From: Haloarcula japonica DSM 6131
GTDB taxonomy: Archaea; Halobacteriota; Halobacteria; Halobacteriales; Haloarculaceae
NCBI RefSeq assembly: GCF_000336635.1
Contig: NZ_AOLY01000007.1
Coordinates: 1-64,000, forward strand
Reading direction: 5' to 3'
DNA length: 64,000 nt
Both the position numbers and the translations under genes were made by a program. The notes beneath the pieces are model-generated. The model was not told the DNA's origin and made no database searches. It saw only the letters and a list, made by a program, of their open reading frames with translations. Below, one piece after another: positions 41,081 to 49,725 of the stretch (position 1 is its first letter; each line of letters starts with the position of its first letter).

Positions 41081-43054
41081 ATGGGACAGACGCTTACGGA
41101 AAAAATTCTCGACGACCATCTCGTCGAAGGGGAGCTAACACCCGGAGAAGAGATCGGGATCGAGATCGATCAGGTGCTGACACAGGACACGACCGGGACG
41201 CTCGTCTGGCTGCAGTTCGAGGCGCTGGGCCTTGAAGAGGTCCAGACGGAACTGGCCGCCCAGTACTGTGACCACCAGACGTATCAGTTCGACTTCAAGA
41301 ACACTGACGACCACCGCTTCCTCCGCTCTGCGGCAGGCACGTTCGGGGCCCACTTCTCGCGCCCCGGCAACGGTATCTGTCACAACGTCCACAAGGAGAA
41401 CTTCGCCGAACCCGGCAAGACGATGCTCGGGTCCGACTCGCACACGCCGACCCCCGGTGGCCTCGGGGAACTCGCTATCGGGTCCGGTGGCCTCGACGTC
41501 GCCGTCGCCATGGGTGGCGGTGCCTACTACATCGAGATGCCGGAAGTCGTCAACGTCCGCCTCGAAGGCGAACTGCCCGAATGGGCCACTGCCAAGGACG
41601 TCATCCTAGAGCTGCTCCGCCGGCTGTCGGTCAAGGGCGGCGTCGGCAAGGTGCTGGAATACACCGGCCCCGGCGTCGAGACGCTGACCGTCCCCGAGCG
41701 GACCACCATCACCAACATGGGGACCGAACTCGGTGCCACGTCCTCGATCTTCCCGACGGACGACCAGACCAAGGACTACCTCGAACGCCTCGGCCGCGAG
41801 GACGTCTTCGAGGAGATCGGCCCCGACGAGGATGCCGAGTACGCCGACGAAATCGTCGTCGACCTCTCGGACCTCGAACCGCTCATCGCCGAGCCGTCCA
41901 TGCCTGACAACGTCGTGCCCGTCTCCGAGGTCGAGGGCGTCGACGTCGAGCAGGTCATGATCGGCTCCTGTACGAACGGCGCCTACGAGGACATCCTCCC
42001 GGCCGCGAAGATGCTGGAAGGGCGCAACATCGACAAGAAGACCGAGATGATCGTCGCCCCCGGCTCCAAACAGGCCTCCGAGATGCTGGCCCGCGAGGGC
42101 TGGACCGCGGAGATGATGGCCGCTGGCGTCAACTTCTCCGAGGCGACGTGTGGTGCCTGTATCGGTATCGGTCACGTCCCGGCCTCCGACTCCGTCTCGC
42201 TGCGGACCTTCAACCGCAACTTCGAGGGTCGCTCCGGTATCGAGGACGACAACGTCTACCTCTGTTCGCCGGAGGTCGCCACCGCGGCGGCCATCAAGGG
42301 CGAAATCGTCGACCCGCGCAACCTCGCCGACGACCTCGGCGACCTCGAAGCGCCGGGTCTGGAGATGCCCGACTCCTACATCGGCAACTCCGAGTCGGAC
42401 CTCATCGCACCGGAAAACGCTGTCGACGACGAGCTCATCAAGGGCCCGAACATCGGCGACGTGCCGCTGAAGGACCCGCTGGAGACCGAAGTCGGTGGTG
42501 AGGCCCTCCTGAAGATGGAGGACAACATCACGACGGACCACATCATCCCGGCCACACAGGACATCCTGATGTACCGGTCCAACGTCCCGAAGCTCTCCGA
42601 GTTCACGCTCTCGCGCGTCGACGACACGTTCGCGGAGCGCGCACTCGAATCTGACGGCGGCGTGCTCGTCGCTGGCGAGAACTACGGTCAGGGGTCCTCG
42701 CGCGAACACGCGGCCCTGTGCCCGATGTACCTGGGTATCGAGACCGTCCTCGCACAGAGCTTCGCCCGCATCCACAAGGCGAACCTGTTCAACTTCGGGA
42801 TCGTCCCGCTCACCATCGACGAGGAGACCTACGAGAAGATCGAGCAGGGCGACGACATCGAGATCGTCGACGACGCGGCCGAGGCCGTCAAATCCGGTCA
42901 GACGGAGTTCACCATCCGCGTGAACGACGACTGGGAAGCGACCGGCCAGCTCGACGCCTCTGAGCGCGAACGCGAGATCCTCGCCGCCGGTGGCAAGCTC
43001 TCACACACGAAACAGCAGCACGACGAAGGCGGCGCTGCACCTGCAGACGACTAA
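41081..43054 (+). CDS. Aconitate hydratase
   Basis: The 657-residue enzyme interconverts citrate and isocitrate in the TCA cycle. The [4Fe-4S] ligands are the cysteine in IGSCTNGAYED (about residue 298) and the two in EATCGACIGIGH (about 357 and 360). LGSDSHTPTPGGLG and the C-terminal swivel motif GENYGQGSSREHAALCP are diagnostic. The length and order of domains match the monomeric bacterial-like aconitase known in haloarchaea rather than the two-subunit form. The ATG at 41081 is supported by a TATA box 28-33 bases upstream. A run of hairpins follows the stop. Confidence 0.96.
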   Translation: MGQTLTEKILDDHLVEGELTPGEEIGIEIDQVLTQDTTGTLVWLQFEALGLEEVQTELAAQYCDHQTYQFDFKNTDDHRFLRSAAGTFGAHFSRPGNGICHNVHKENFAEPGKTMLGSDSHTPTPGGLGELAIGSGGLDVAVAMGGGAYYIEMPEVVNVRLEGELPEWATAKDVILELLRRLSVKGGVGKVLEYTGPGVETLTVPERTTITNMGTELGATSSIFPTDDQTKDYLERLGREDVFEEIGPDEDAEYADEIVVDLSDLEPLIAEPSMPDNVVPVSEVEGVDVEQVMIGSCTNGAYEDILPAAKMLEGRNIDKKTEMIVAPGSKQASEMLAREGWTAEMMAAGVNFSEATCGACIGIGHVPASDSVSLRTFNRNFEGRSGIEDDNVYLCSPEVATAAAIKGEIVDPRNLADDLGDLEAPGLEMPDSYIGNSESDLIAPENAVDDELIKGPNIGDVPLKDPLETEVGGEALLKMEDNITTDHIIPATQDILMYRSNVPKLSEFTLSRVDDTFAERALESDGGVLVAGENYGQGSSREHAALCPMYLGIETVLAQSFARIHKANLFNFGIVPLTIDEETYEKIEQGDDIEIVDDAAEAVKSGQTEFTIRVNDDWEATGQLDASEREREILAAGGKLSHTKQQHDEGGAAPADD

Positions 43055-43057
43055 CAC

Positions 43058-43248
43058 GAGGTCGCTTCGCGACCTCAGATTCCGGAGCGGGACCTACGGT
43101 CCCGCAGGCAGTCGGGCAGCATCGACGCCCGACGACGGGGAGGAACGACCCGCGACGGAGCGATTCCGAGCGTAGCGAGGAATCACTTTCAGGTCGAACG
43201 GCGTTTCGCGCTGTGAGACAGCGCGGTCGCCTTCTGACCGCGATTTTT
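43058..43248 (+). repeat. Cluster of six hairpins and T-run downstream of aconitase
   Basis: Within 191 bases lie six inverted repeats: 43058-43076 (7 bp), 43087-43105 (8 bp, 3-base loop), 43111-43133 (7 bp), 43162-43184 (6 bp), 43207-43225 (8 bp, 3-base loop) and 43223-43241 (6 bp). The last is followed by a run of five T at 43244-43248. Four have perfect stems of at least 7 bp. The group begins right after the aconitase stop and probably terminates or stabilises its transcript. Confidence 0.75.
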
Positions 43249-43434
43249 CGAACATTGAAACGGGGCTGAGGACTACATTTGCCCTAGGTAACGGTACTAT
43301 CAGAAGTTTGCCCCGCAACAGTACCAAACAAACAAGACTCATTTTGTAGCCAGATCCCTTCATCACGACGCGTGCAGTCGGATCTGACAGAATCTATCTC
43401 TAGTACACCTCGGCAGCGATGGAAAAGTTTGGAA

Positions 43435-43475
43435 AGAGGGGTGGGGGTGGGGGTGGTGGCACCCAAAATGGGTGC
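43435..43475 (+). other. G-rich tract and hairpin upstream of the acetyltransferase gene
   Basis: 43435-43459 carries repeated G-runs (GAGGGGTGGGGGTGGGGGTG then GTGG), a sequence able to form a G-quadruplex. It is followed at 43459-43475 by a perfect 6-bp hairpin GCACCC-AAAAT-GGGTGC and then a TATA-like ATTATAAG. Between this and the acetyltransferase start at 43636 no gene was seen. The TATA could drive a small RNA or an unusually long leader. Confidence 0.45.
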
Positions 43476-43635
43476 GATTATAAGTAGCCTCGTCAGCCTA
43501 AAGAACCTTCCGCCTTTCTAACCTTGTCTCGGTCGTATCGATGCATGAATTATCAGTACTTATCGACAAACAGTCAGAAACCGGGTAGCTTCGGTCGGCG
43601 GTAACGCATATGTAGGTCCACACCGAAGTACACAT

Positions 43636-44133
43636 GTGACAACGGTCGCTCCTGATGGGCCGGAGACGCCGGATACGCCAGCGGTTCGGCGAGCCGTCCG
43701 CGCGGACCTCATCGAGATACACCGCATCGAGCAGGCGTCGTTTCCACAGCCGTGGCCGTTTTCGGCGCTGGAGAGCTATCTCGACGAAACGGGATTTCTC
43801 GTCGCCGAAACCGGCAACGACGACGGCAACCCGCCCGCCGTCGCGGGCTACGTCATCGCCGACACGGTGCCGAACCACGGTACCCCGCTCGGCCACATCA
43901 AGGACCTCGCGGTCCGGCCAACGTACCGCCGGCAGGGGGTTGCGAGCGCGTTGTTGACGCGTGCACTGGAGGTCATCGGCGAGACTGGTGCTGGCTCGGT
44001 TAAGCTGGAAGTTCGAGCCGACAATGACGGTGCACGAAAGCTCTACCGGCGCTTCGGGTTCGAGCACCGCAAGACCATTCCGAACTACTACAGCAACGGC
44101 GAGGACGCGCTTGTGATGGTCCGATTACTTTGA
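43636..44133 (+). CDS. GNAT acetyltransferase, RimI-like
   Basis: The 165-residue GNAT-fold protein has VRRAVRADLIEIHRIEQASF at the N-terminus, the acetyl-CoA-binding loop VRPTYRRQGVASALLTRAL and the C-terminal NDGARKLYRRFGFEH motif, as in RimI N-alpha-acetyltransferases. It probably acetylates protein N-termini; archaeal RimI-like enzymes have broad Nat activity. The start is GTG 43636; the ATG at 43634 is out of frame and followed by a stop. A CATATGTAG TATA-like stretch lies about 23-31 bases upstream. Confidence 0.88.
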   Translation: MTTVAPDGPETPDTPAVRRAVRADLIEIHRIEQASFPQPWPFSALESYLDETGFLVAETGNDDGNPPAVAGYVIADTVPNHGTPLGHIKDLAVRPTYRRQGVASALLTRALEVIGETGAGSVKLEVRADNDGARKLYRRFGFEHRKTIPNYYSNGEDALVMVRLL

Positions 44134-44281
44134 GTGTGTCAGCTACGCCTGGGACGGTTTGAGCGCTGTGGTAACTGTCTGTCTGTTGCCGGACGGCCCT
44201 GCACAGCCAGTTCTTCCGAACCGACCACCGCTCCGAGACCCCGACTGCATATACGGCTCCGCATCCACGGTTCGCACACCG

Positions 44282-44746
44282 ATGGGATACGCCTGTCCAG
44301 TGTGTGACGACCCGCAAGCCGACGACGTGCATCTGGCGAACCACCTTGCATTCACGGCGATGACCGGCGGTGACGACCACGAAGCGTGGCTCGACGAGCG
44401 CGTCCCCGACTGGGGCCAGCTTGGCGAGGACGAACTGTCCACTGAGGTCGTCGAGTACGCCGAGGAGACGGAGTTTCCACAGGTGTTCGAGGACACTGTC
44501 GACCGCAGCGACGACGGGCATAGCCACGAGCACGGTCACGGCCACGGTGACCTCCCGCAGGGCGCGGACCGCCACCGGGGATCGAACGCGCTCAGCGACC
44601 ACGACAGTGAGGTGCTGGCCGAGGCTCGGGACCTGACGCGGGAGATGTTGCGTGATAGCGACGAGGGGGACGACGCGGACGCCACTGACAGCGACACGTC
44701 CAGCGATGGCGACGACACGGGCGCGACCGGAGACGAAACCGAATAG
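44282..44746 (+). CDS. Haloarchaeal CxxC-containing protein (DUF5810-like)
   Basis: The 154-residue acidic protein starts MGYACPVCDDPQADDVHLANHLA, where the CPVC pair and following histidines suggest a zinc site. A short linker has a His-rich run (SHEHGHGHG) and the tail is a low-complexity Asp/Ser/Thr stretch. It resembles the haloarchaeal family I know as DUF5810, an assignment from memory. A CATATAC TATA element lies 28-34 bases before the ATG at 44282. It is followed by a DUF5809-like gene and forms a tight group of same-strand genes. Confidence 0.75.
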   Translation: MGYACPVCDDPQADDVHLANHLAFTAMTGGDDHEAWLDERVPDWGQLGEDELSTEVVEYAEETEFPQVFEDTVDRSDDGHSHEHGHGHGDLPQGADRHRGSNALSDHDSEVLAEARDLTREMLRDSDEGDDADATDSDTSSDGDDTGATGDETE

Positions 44747-44769
44747 TCCCGCCGGCAGCAAGAAGACGT

Positions 44770-45183
44770 ATGGACACTGAGGGGCAGTTCGCGCCGGTAT
44801 CGGCAGCCGAGGCCCGCGAGCGCTACGACGCGTTCGGGCCGACGGCGCAAGTGGTCGTCAAGGAAGTCGCGAAGGCGATGGGTCTCGACCCGGAGACCTA
44901 CGAAGAGCGAGTCACCAGCGAGGTGGTCGAAACCGCCCGCGACGTACTGTTTGCTGAATCGCTCGCAGTTCAGGTCGGCTCGATGGCGGAGTTCGAGGAG
45001 TGGCGCGAAGACACGGACTGCGAGGTGTCGCTGGTCGGCGCGGAGAACGTCGACAACGTCGTCTGGCACGCCGCCCCGTTCGCAGAGCAGGCCGTTGCGG
45101 CGACGTTTCAGAACGAACGCCGGGCAGCAGTCGGGACGCTCCGCCGTCAGGCCTTCGGCCGCATCTACCGCGAGGTCGTCTGA
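44770..45183 (+). CDS. Conserved haloarchaeal protein (DUF5809-like)
   Basis: The 137-residue soluble protein begins with the acidic helix MDTEGQFAPVSAAEARERYD and has EYEERVTSEVVETARDVLF-like helices and the conserved end RRQAFGRIYREVV. It follows the DUF5810-like gene after 23 bases and its stop overlaps the next ATG (TGATG). I recognise the pair DUF5810-DUF5809 as adjacent in other haloarchaea, from memory. Function unknown. Confidence 0.72.
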   Translation: MDTEGQFAPVSAAEARERYDAFGPTAQVVVKEVAKAMGLDPETYEERVTSEVVETARDVLFAESLAVQVGSMAEFEEWREDTDCEVSLVGAENVDNVVWHAAPFAEQAVAATFQNERRAAVGTLRRQAFGRIYREVV

Positions 45184-45596
45184 TGCGTCCGGTCACACGG
45201 AACACCTTGCTCGGCATTATCGCCGTCGTCGTGTTGTTGCTGGCGCTGGGTGCGCTCCCGGGCCTTCTCAAGAGCGGCGACCCCTACTACACTGTCGCCA
45301 CGCCGACCAACGGCGAATACAGCGTCGACAACGGCACGGCGATCAACTGGAGTACCCAGTCCGAGCGGCGGTTCCCGTACACAAGCGCGGCGCTGGCCGA
45401 GGCATCCTCGTCGACGGCCGGGCAGTCAGAGCCGTACTGGCGCGGACCGCTCGGATTCAAGGGCGCGTTCACCCACTCGCCCTTCGACGAACGCGATGCC
45501 TTGCGACAGCAGCACGACGGGGCTGTGACTGACGACGGCGTCGTCGTCCGGCACAACGGCACGTTTTACCACGTCGCGGTCCGACAGGACGTATGA
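45183..45596 (+). CDS. Single-pass membrane or secreted protein, 137 residues
   Basis: The protein starts with an N-terminal hydrophobic helix (LLGIIAVVVLLLALGALPGLL, about 9-29), then a soluble exterior domain with TNGEYSVDNGTAINW and DGVVVRHNGTFYHVAVRQDV. It starts inside the stop of the DUF5809-like gene and overlaps the NUDIX gene by four bases, so it sits in a translationally coupled run. No domain is recognised. Confidence 0.72.
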   Translation: MRPVTRNTLLGIIAVVVLLLALGALPGLLKSGDPYYTVATPTNGEYSVDNGTAINWSTQSERRFPYTSAALAEASSSTAGQSEPYWRGPLGFKGAFTHSPFDERDALRQQHDGAVTDDGVVVRHNGTFYHVAVRQDV

Positions 45597-46135
45597 CCCG
45601 CGAACCCGCCCACGAGTGGCCCGTCGTCGAGAGCGAGCGCGAGTACGAGACCGGCTGGTACACCGGCGGTTACGACCGGGTTCGCCAGCCCGACGGCTCG
45701 GAAAAGGATTACTACTGGGCTGAACTGCCCGACGCGGCCGTCGTGGTCGCTACGACCGGCGACGAACTCGTCATGGTCGACCAGTACCGCCCGACCATTC
45801 GCGAGCAGTGCCTCGAACTCCCGGCTGGTATCGTTGAGGACGACGAGTCCTACACGACTGCCGGGGCACGCGAACTCCGCGAGGAAACCGGCTTCGAGGC
45901 CGCCGGCGTCTCACTTATCGAGGAGTTCTCGTGTTCCACCGGCGTGCTTCGGCACCGCCGTGGCATTGTCTTCGCGGAGGGGCTCGAACCGGTCGACCGG
46001 GAACTGGACGACAACGAATTCCTCTCGGTGACGACTGTGCCCATCGACGAAGCGCTGCAGGTCGCCCGGCGCGAACCGGCCAACGACGCGACCATCGAAG
46101 GCATCCTGCTGGCACAGGCTGACGGCTTGCTGTAG
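45593..46135 (+). CDS. NUDIX hydrolase, ADP-ribose pyrophosphatase-like
   Basis: The 180-residue protein has a full NUDIX box in GIVEDDESYTTAGARELREETGFEA, the G-x5-E-x7-REUxEExGU pattern that binds Mg2+. VMVDQYRPTIREQCLELPAG before it is typical of the ADP-ribose/ADP-sugar pyrophosphatase subfamily. It probably hydrolyses ADP-ribose or similar nucleotide diphosphates. It overlaps the preceding gene by four bases (ATGA). The product is likely housekeeping clean-up of nucleotide sugars. Confidence 0.9.
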   Translation: MTREPAHEWPVVESEREYETGWYTGGYDRVRQPDGSEKDYYWAELPDAAVVVATTGDELVMVDQYRPTIREQCLELPAGIVEDDESYTTAGARELREETGFEAAGVSLIEEFSCSTGVLRHRRGIVFAEGLEPVDRELDDNEFLSVTTVPIDEALQVARREPANDATIEGILLAQADGLL

Positions 46136-46173
46136 CCGGTGAAGGTTTAGGTATCGCCCGCTAGCGGCTGGGT

Positions 46174-46560
46174 ATGGACGGCGAAATCGACACCGACGAG
46201 CTACGGTCGAAACTCGACAAGGAGGCGGTCCGGGTGGTCGATATCCGCTCGCCCGGCGCGTTCGAGCGGGGCCACATTCCTGGAAGCGAGAACGTTCCGT
46301 TCCCGTCGCTCGTCGACGAAGTCGAACGGTTCGAAGGCGATGACGAGGTGGTGACAGTCTGCCCGAAAGGCAAATCCAGCGTGCAGGCCGCCCGGCTCAT
46401 CGCGTCCTATGAAGGGTTTGAGGGCGACGTGGTAAGCTTTGAACCCGGACTGAACGGCTGGGACGGGCCGCTAGAACGTGCAAACGCTGACGGGGAGGCG
46501 ACGGCAGACACTGCGGCTGCTGACGGAGACACCGACGAAGGCCCTGCTGCACCGTTTTAA
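46174..46560 (+). CDS. Rhodanese-like domain protein
   Basis: The 128-residue protein is a single rhodanese domain (about 1-105): VVDIRSPGAFERGHIPGSENVP is the usual start, and the active site loop VCPKGKSSVQAA places the nucleophilic cysteine at 63. After the domain comes an acidic, alanine-rich tail (about 107-128). Rhodanese domains move sulfane sulfur; the partner is unknown. It follows the NUDIX gene after 38 bases on the same strand. Confidence 0.9.
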   Translation: MDGEIDTDELRSKLDKEAVRVVDIRSPGAFERGHIPGSENVPFPSLVDEVERFEGDDEVVTVCPKGKSSVQAARLIASYEGFEGDVVSFEPGLNGWDGPLERANADGEATADTAAADGDTDEGPAAPF

Positions 46561-47089
46561 CCGCTGTTCGGAGTGAAATGGTGGCTCAGGAATAGTCCAT
46601 CGTCACAAGGGGCTCAGCGGGGGTAACATCTCGTCATCGCCACCAACTCCTGGTAGCCTATCACTGGTGAAAAACTCGTTCATCGAACGTGGCGCGAATT
46701 GCGTTCGTCCACGCTCCTAGTTTATGGCACTGACCGATACTTTCCGGGATGCTACTCGCTGTTGGACGGGGTAACATCTGACTTCATGCCTCTCTTATTG
46801 TGTCTTGTTCGTTGGTATCTAAGATAATAACTGTATTGTCGACATATGAATTATTAAAATCTCAAACCCCTTCTGAATATATGAGTCTGTATTTGGGAGT
46901 TAAATATACAAAAAGCGAACAACGGTCACAAAAATTGCACTTGTACTTCTATCCCACTGGAAGGTAATTGTATATTACGATATCGCACTTCAGTTGTTTG
47001 TCGCCATCGTGACGGTAACCGAAAAGGCCTCTTGAAGTCGCTGAGCGCCGCTCACGGACCACAAGGGTCAGTTGTCTGGATCAGATGCG
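46561..47089. other. Intergenic region, partly AT-rich
   Basis: 529 bases with no convincing gene. An AT-rich stretch covers about 46780-46990. The 12-mer GGGGTAACATCT occurs twice (about 46622 and 46769). A 58-codon open frame around 46670-46830 lacks a start codon and looks spurious. It separates the small operon from the liv island. Confidence 0.5.
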
Positions 47090-48298
47090 TTATCTGTCTT
47101 GCATATACGTGTCGAGTTTGTCCGCGATCATCTGTGCGAACGCTTCGTCGTTGATCGCGGCCTCGGACTCGATCAACTCGACTGTCTCGTCCAGCGTGCC
47201 ACGAAGCGCATCGAACAGCGCCGCGTCGGCTTCGGGATCATCGAAATCCGCTCCGTCTTCATCGAGCATCGAAACGCCACCGAGCGGAAGCGCAAGCGCC
47301 GTCGGTCCCGTTGCGCCGTTCAGTTTCTCTGCGATAATCCGCCCGAGCTCGGCGTTCTCTTCCGGTGTCGTTCGCATCAACGTCACCTGTGGGTTGTGGA
47401 TGTGGAAGGTTCGTCCGTCGAATTTTTCGGGGACGGACTCACGCGGGCCGAAATTGACCATGTCGAGTGCGCCGGGGGCAACGACCTGCGGGATTCCCCG
47501 TTCGGCAGCGGCGTCGAGTCGGTCGGGGCCGGCGGACAGCACCCCGCCGACAAGTTCGTCGGCCCACTCAGTCGTCGTCACGTCAAGGACTCCATCGATG
47601 ACGCCTTCTCGAATGAGATTCTCCATCGCTCGACCGCCGGTCCCAGTCGCGTGAAAGACGATCGTCTCGTACCCGCTGTCTTCCAGCACCTCGCGTGCCG
47701 TCTGGACACACGGCGTGGTAACGCCGAACATCGTTATGCCGATGGTCGGCTTGTCGGATAGCTCCACGCCGGGGTCGTTGGCGACCATGCCGACCATCGC
47801 CAGTGCGGCGTTGGCGATGACCGTCCGTGAGAGTTGGTTCAGGCCTTCGATATCGGCGACGGAGTACAGCATCGCAATGTCGGTCGCTCCGACGTAGGGT
47901 TCGGTGTCGCCCGAGGCCATCGTCGAGACCATGAGTTTCGGAACGCCGACGGGCAGCGCACGCATCGCGTTCGTGGCGATAGACGTGTTCCCCGACCCGC
48001 CCAGGCCGAGGATGCCGTTGAGGCTGCCCGCCTCGTGGAGCCGCGACGCGATAGCCGCTGCGCCGTCGCCCATGACCTCCATCGCCGCACCGCGGTCCCC
48101 GTCCTCGCGGAGCGAATCGAGCGACGAACCCCCGGCTTCCGCAACCTCGGCCGCGGTAGTGTCCGGCTCGATTTCCGGCTCGCCCATCACGCCGACATCG
48201 ATCAAGTGGACCTCGACGCCCTGGGACTCGATGACATCGCGTGCGAAGCCGATCTCCTCACCTTTCGTATCGAGCGTGCCGACGATGACGACACTCAT
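47090..48298 (-). CDS. Tm-1-like ATP-binding domain protein (UPF0261)
   Basis: The 402-residue protein matches the Tm-1-like N-terminal domain named after the tomato resistance protein, where it binds ATP and forms dimers. It starts VVIVGTLDTKGEEIGFARDV; GLGGSGNTSIATNAMRALPVGVPKLMVSTMASGDTEPYVG splits into the conserved central motifs. The cellular function in microbes is unknown. A Shine-Dalgarno-like GAGGTG is six bases before the ATG at 48298, which decides against the GTG three codons upstream. The neighbouring gene encodes the partner found fused to it in plants (TIM-barrel part). Confidence 0.87.
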   Translation of the reverse strand: MSVVIVGTLDTKGEEIGFARDVIESQGVEVHLIDVGVMGEPEIEPDTTAAEVAEAGGSSLDSLREDGDRGAAMEVMGDGAAAIASRLHEAGSLNGILGLGGSGNTSIATNAMRALPVGVPKLMVSTMASGDTEPYVGATDIAMLYSVADIEGLNQLSRTVIANAALAMVGMVANDPGVELSDKPTIGITMFGVTTPCVQTAREVLEDSGYETIVFHATGTGGRAMENLIREGVIDGVLDVTTTEWADELVGGVLSAGPDRLDAAAERGIPQVVAPGALDMVNFGPRESVPEKFDGRTFHIHNPQVTLMRTTPEENAELGRIIAEKLNGATGPTALALPLGGVSMLDEDGADFDDPEADAALFDALRGTLDETVELIESEAAINDEAFAQMIADKLDTYMQDR

Positions 48299-48326
48299 CG
48301 TGTCCACCTCTCCCGTGTCTGTCGGC

Positions 48327-49163
48327 TCATGAGACGGTCATGTCCTTGAACTCGCGTGCCTGTTTTTCGATGGCGTCTTCGGTAGCGAGGCGTTCGATGC
48401 TGGACGCGCCGAAGAAGCCGACGACGCCGTCGGTGTTGTCGAGGACGTACTGGGCGTCCTCGGGCCAGGCGATAGGGCCTCCGTGACAGATAACCATTAC
48501 GTCGTCGTTGATGCTCTTGGCGGCGTCGTGGTGTGCCTGAACCCGCTCGGCGGCCTCATCGAGGCTCAGTGCCGTCTCTGCGCCGATGTCGCCGGACGTG
48601 GTCAGTCCCATGTGTGATACGATAACGTCTGCACCGGCTTCGGTCATCTCACGAGCCTGTGACTCGTCGAAGACGTAGGGACAGGTGAGCATCCCTTGCT
48701 CGCTGGCTTCTCGGATCATCTCGACTTCCTTGTCATACCCCATTTCGGTCTCTTCGAGGTTCTTCCGGAAGGAGCTGTCCTCGTCGATCAGTCCGACGGT
48801 GGGGAAGTTCTGGACGCCAGAGAAGCCGCGGCGTCGGAGGTCTTCGATGAAGACGTCCATCTCGCGGAACGGGTCGGTACCGTTGACGCCCGCTAGTACC
48901 GGCGTGTCCTCGACGACCGGCAGGACCTCCTGGCCCATCTCCAAGACGATCTCGTTCGCGTCGCCGTACGAGAGCAGTCCCGCCAGCGATCCGCGCCCGT
49001 TCATCCGGTACCGTCCCGAGTTGTAGATGATGAGGAGGTCGACTCCGCCGCGTTCAGCGAACTTCGCCGAAATTCCCGTCCCGGCTCCCGCTCCGATGAT
49101 CGGTTCGTCGTCCTGTACGGTCGATTCCAGTCGCTCTAGCGACTCCGTTCGTGCGAACTCCAT
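48327..49163 (-). CDS. PEP-hydrolase-family TIM-barrel protein
   Basis: The 278-residue protein is a TIM barrel of the phosphoenolpyruvate hydrolase-like family, also seen as the C-terminal half of plant Tm-1. It contains PIIGAGAGTGISAKFAERGGVD, GFSGVQNFPTVGLIDEDSSF, ADVIVSHMGLTTSGDIG and ICHGGPIAWPEDAQYVL, which place the beta strands and active-site edge. The reaction is not proven in this family. It is upstream of the Tm-1-like gene on the same strand (28 bases), the same two-domain arrangement as in Tm-1, which argues for joint function. Confidence 0.85.
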   Translation of the reverse strand: MEFARTESLERLESTVQDDEPIIGAGAGTGISAKFAERGGVDLLIIYNSGRYRMNGRGSLAGLLSYGDANEIVLEMGQEVLPVVEDTPVLAGVNGTDPFREMDVFIEDLRRRGFSGVQNFPTVGLIDEDSSFRKNLEETEMGYDKEVEMIREASEQGMLTCPYVFDESQAREMTEAGADVIVSHMGLTTSGDIGAETALSLDEAAERVQAHHDAAKSINDDVMVICHGGPIAWPEDAQYVLDNTDGVVGFFGASSIERLATEDAIEKQAREFKDMTVS

Positions 49164-49280
49164 AGTGCAACCGAGTAATCGGTAGAATCCCTAATCAAGA
49201 TTGGGGTTCAGTAGCGGCGAACCACTGAACAGTTCGTTCTGGCGATGTCGTCGGTTGCCGGAAATCGACCTGACCAAAAT

Positions 49281-49290
49281 ATTTAATATA
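49281..49290 (+). promoter_or_regulatory. TATA box of the cupin gene
   Basis: ATTTAATATA lies 25-34 bases before the ATG at 49315, one of the strongest TATA elements in the window. The cupin transcript is predicted to be leaderless. Confidence 0.65.
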
Positions 49291-49314
49291 CTTTGCTGTT
49301 CGATATCACACGTT

Positions 49315-49725
49315 ATGGTAGCAGACGAGCGGTTCGTCCGACCGGACGACGTCGAGACGATTCAACTGGACTGGGGAACCCTGAAATGGATGAACACTCC
49401 CGATGTCACCGGTTCAGAGGGGTTCAGTGCGGGAGTCGTGGTCCTCGAACCCGGAAAAGGGCACGAGCGACATACACACCCTGATAGTGAAGAGATACTC
49501 TACTTCCTCAGCGGCGAGGGCGAACAGACCATCGCGGACGAGGAGCGGTCCGTCAGCGCGGGTGAGATGGTCTACATCCCGAGCGGTGTCGAACACAGCA
49601 CAGTCAACACGTCCTGGGAGCCGCTTCGCTTCATCGCCGTGTACTGCCCGCCTGGACCGGAAGCCGAGATACGTGACCTCGACGAAGCGACGGTCTTCCC
49701 TCCGGGTGAAGTCCCGGACGCGTAG
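49315..49725 (+). CDS. Single-domain cupin protein
   Basis: The 136-residue protein has one cupin barrel. The first metal motif is GHERHTHPDSEEILYFLSG with H50, H53 and H55 and a downstream Glu; the second is MVYIPSGVEHSTVNTSWEPLRF. It may be an isomerase, dioxygenase or a binding protein; the metal site is intact. It is divergent from the TIM-barrel/Tm-1-like genes and may share their regulation within the liv island. Confidence 0.88.
   Translation: MVADERFVRPDDVETIQLDWGTLKWMNTPDVTGSEGFSAGVVVLEPGKGHERHTHPDSEEILYFLSGEGEQTIADEERSVSAGEMVYIPSGVEHSTVNTSWEPLRFIAVYCPPGPEAEIRDLDEATVFPPGEVPDA

Noticed and set aside
41606-42775. 389-codon antisense frame inside aconitase
   Set aside because: The sense strand encodes a full aconitase with all motifs. 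The antisense product is His/Arg/Val-rich without any fold signature.
46670-46830. Possible gene remnant in the intergenic region
   Set aside because: A 58-codon open frame has no start codon, is rich in Leu/Trp/Tyr unlike local proteins, and matches nothing I recognise. The repeated 12-mer alone does not show an insertion sequence.
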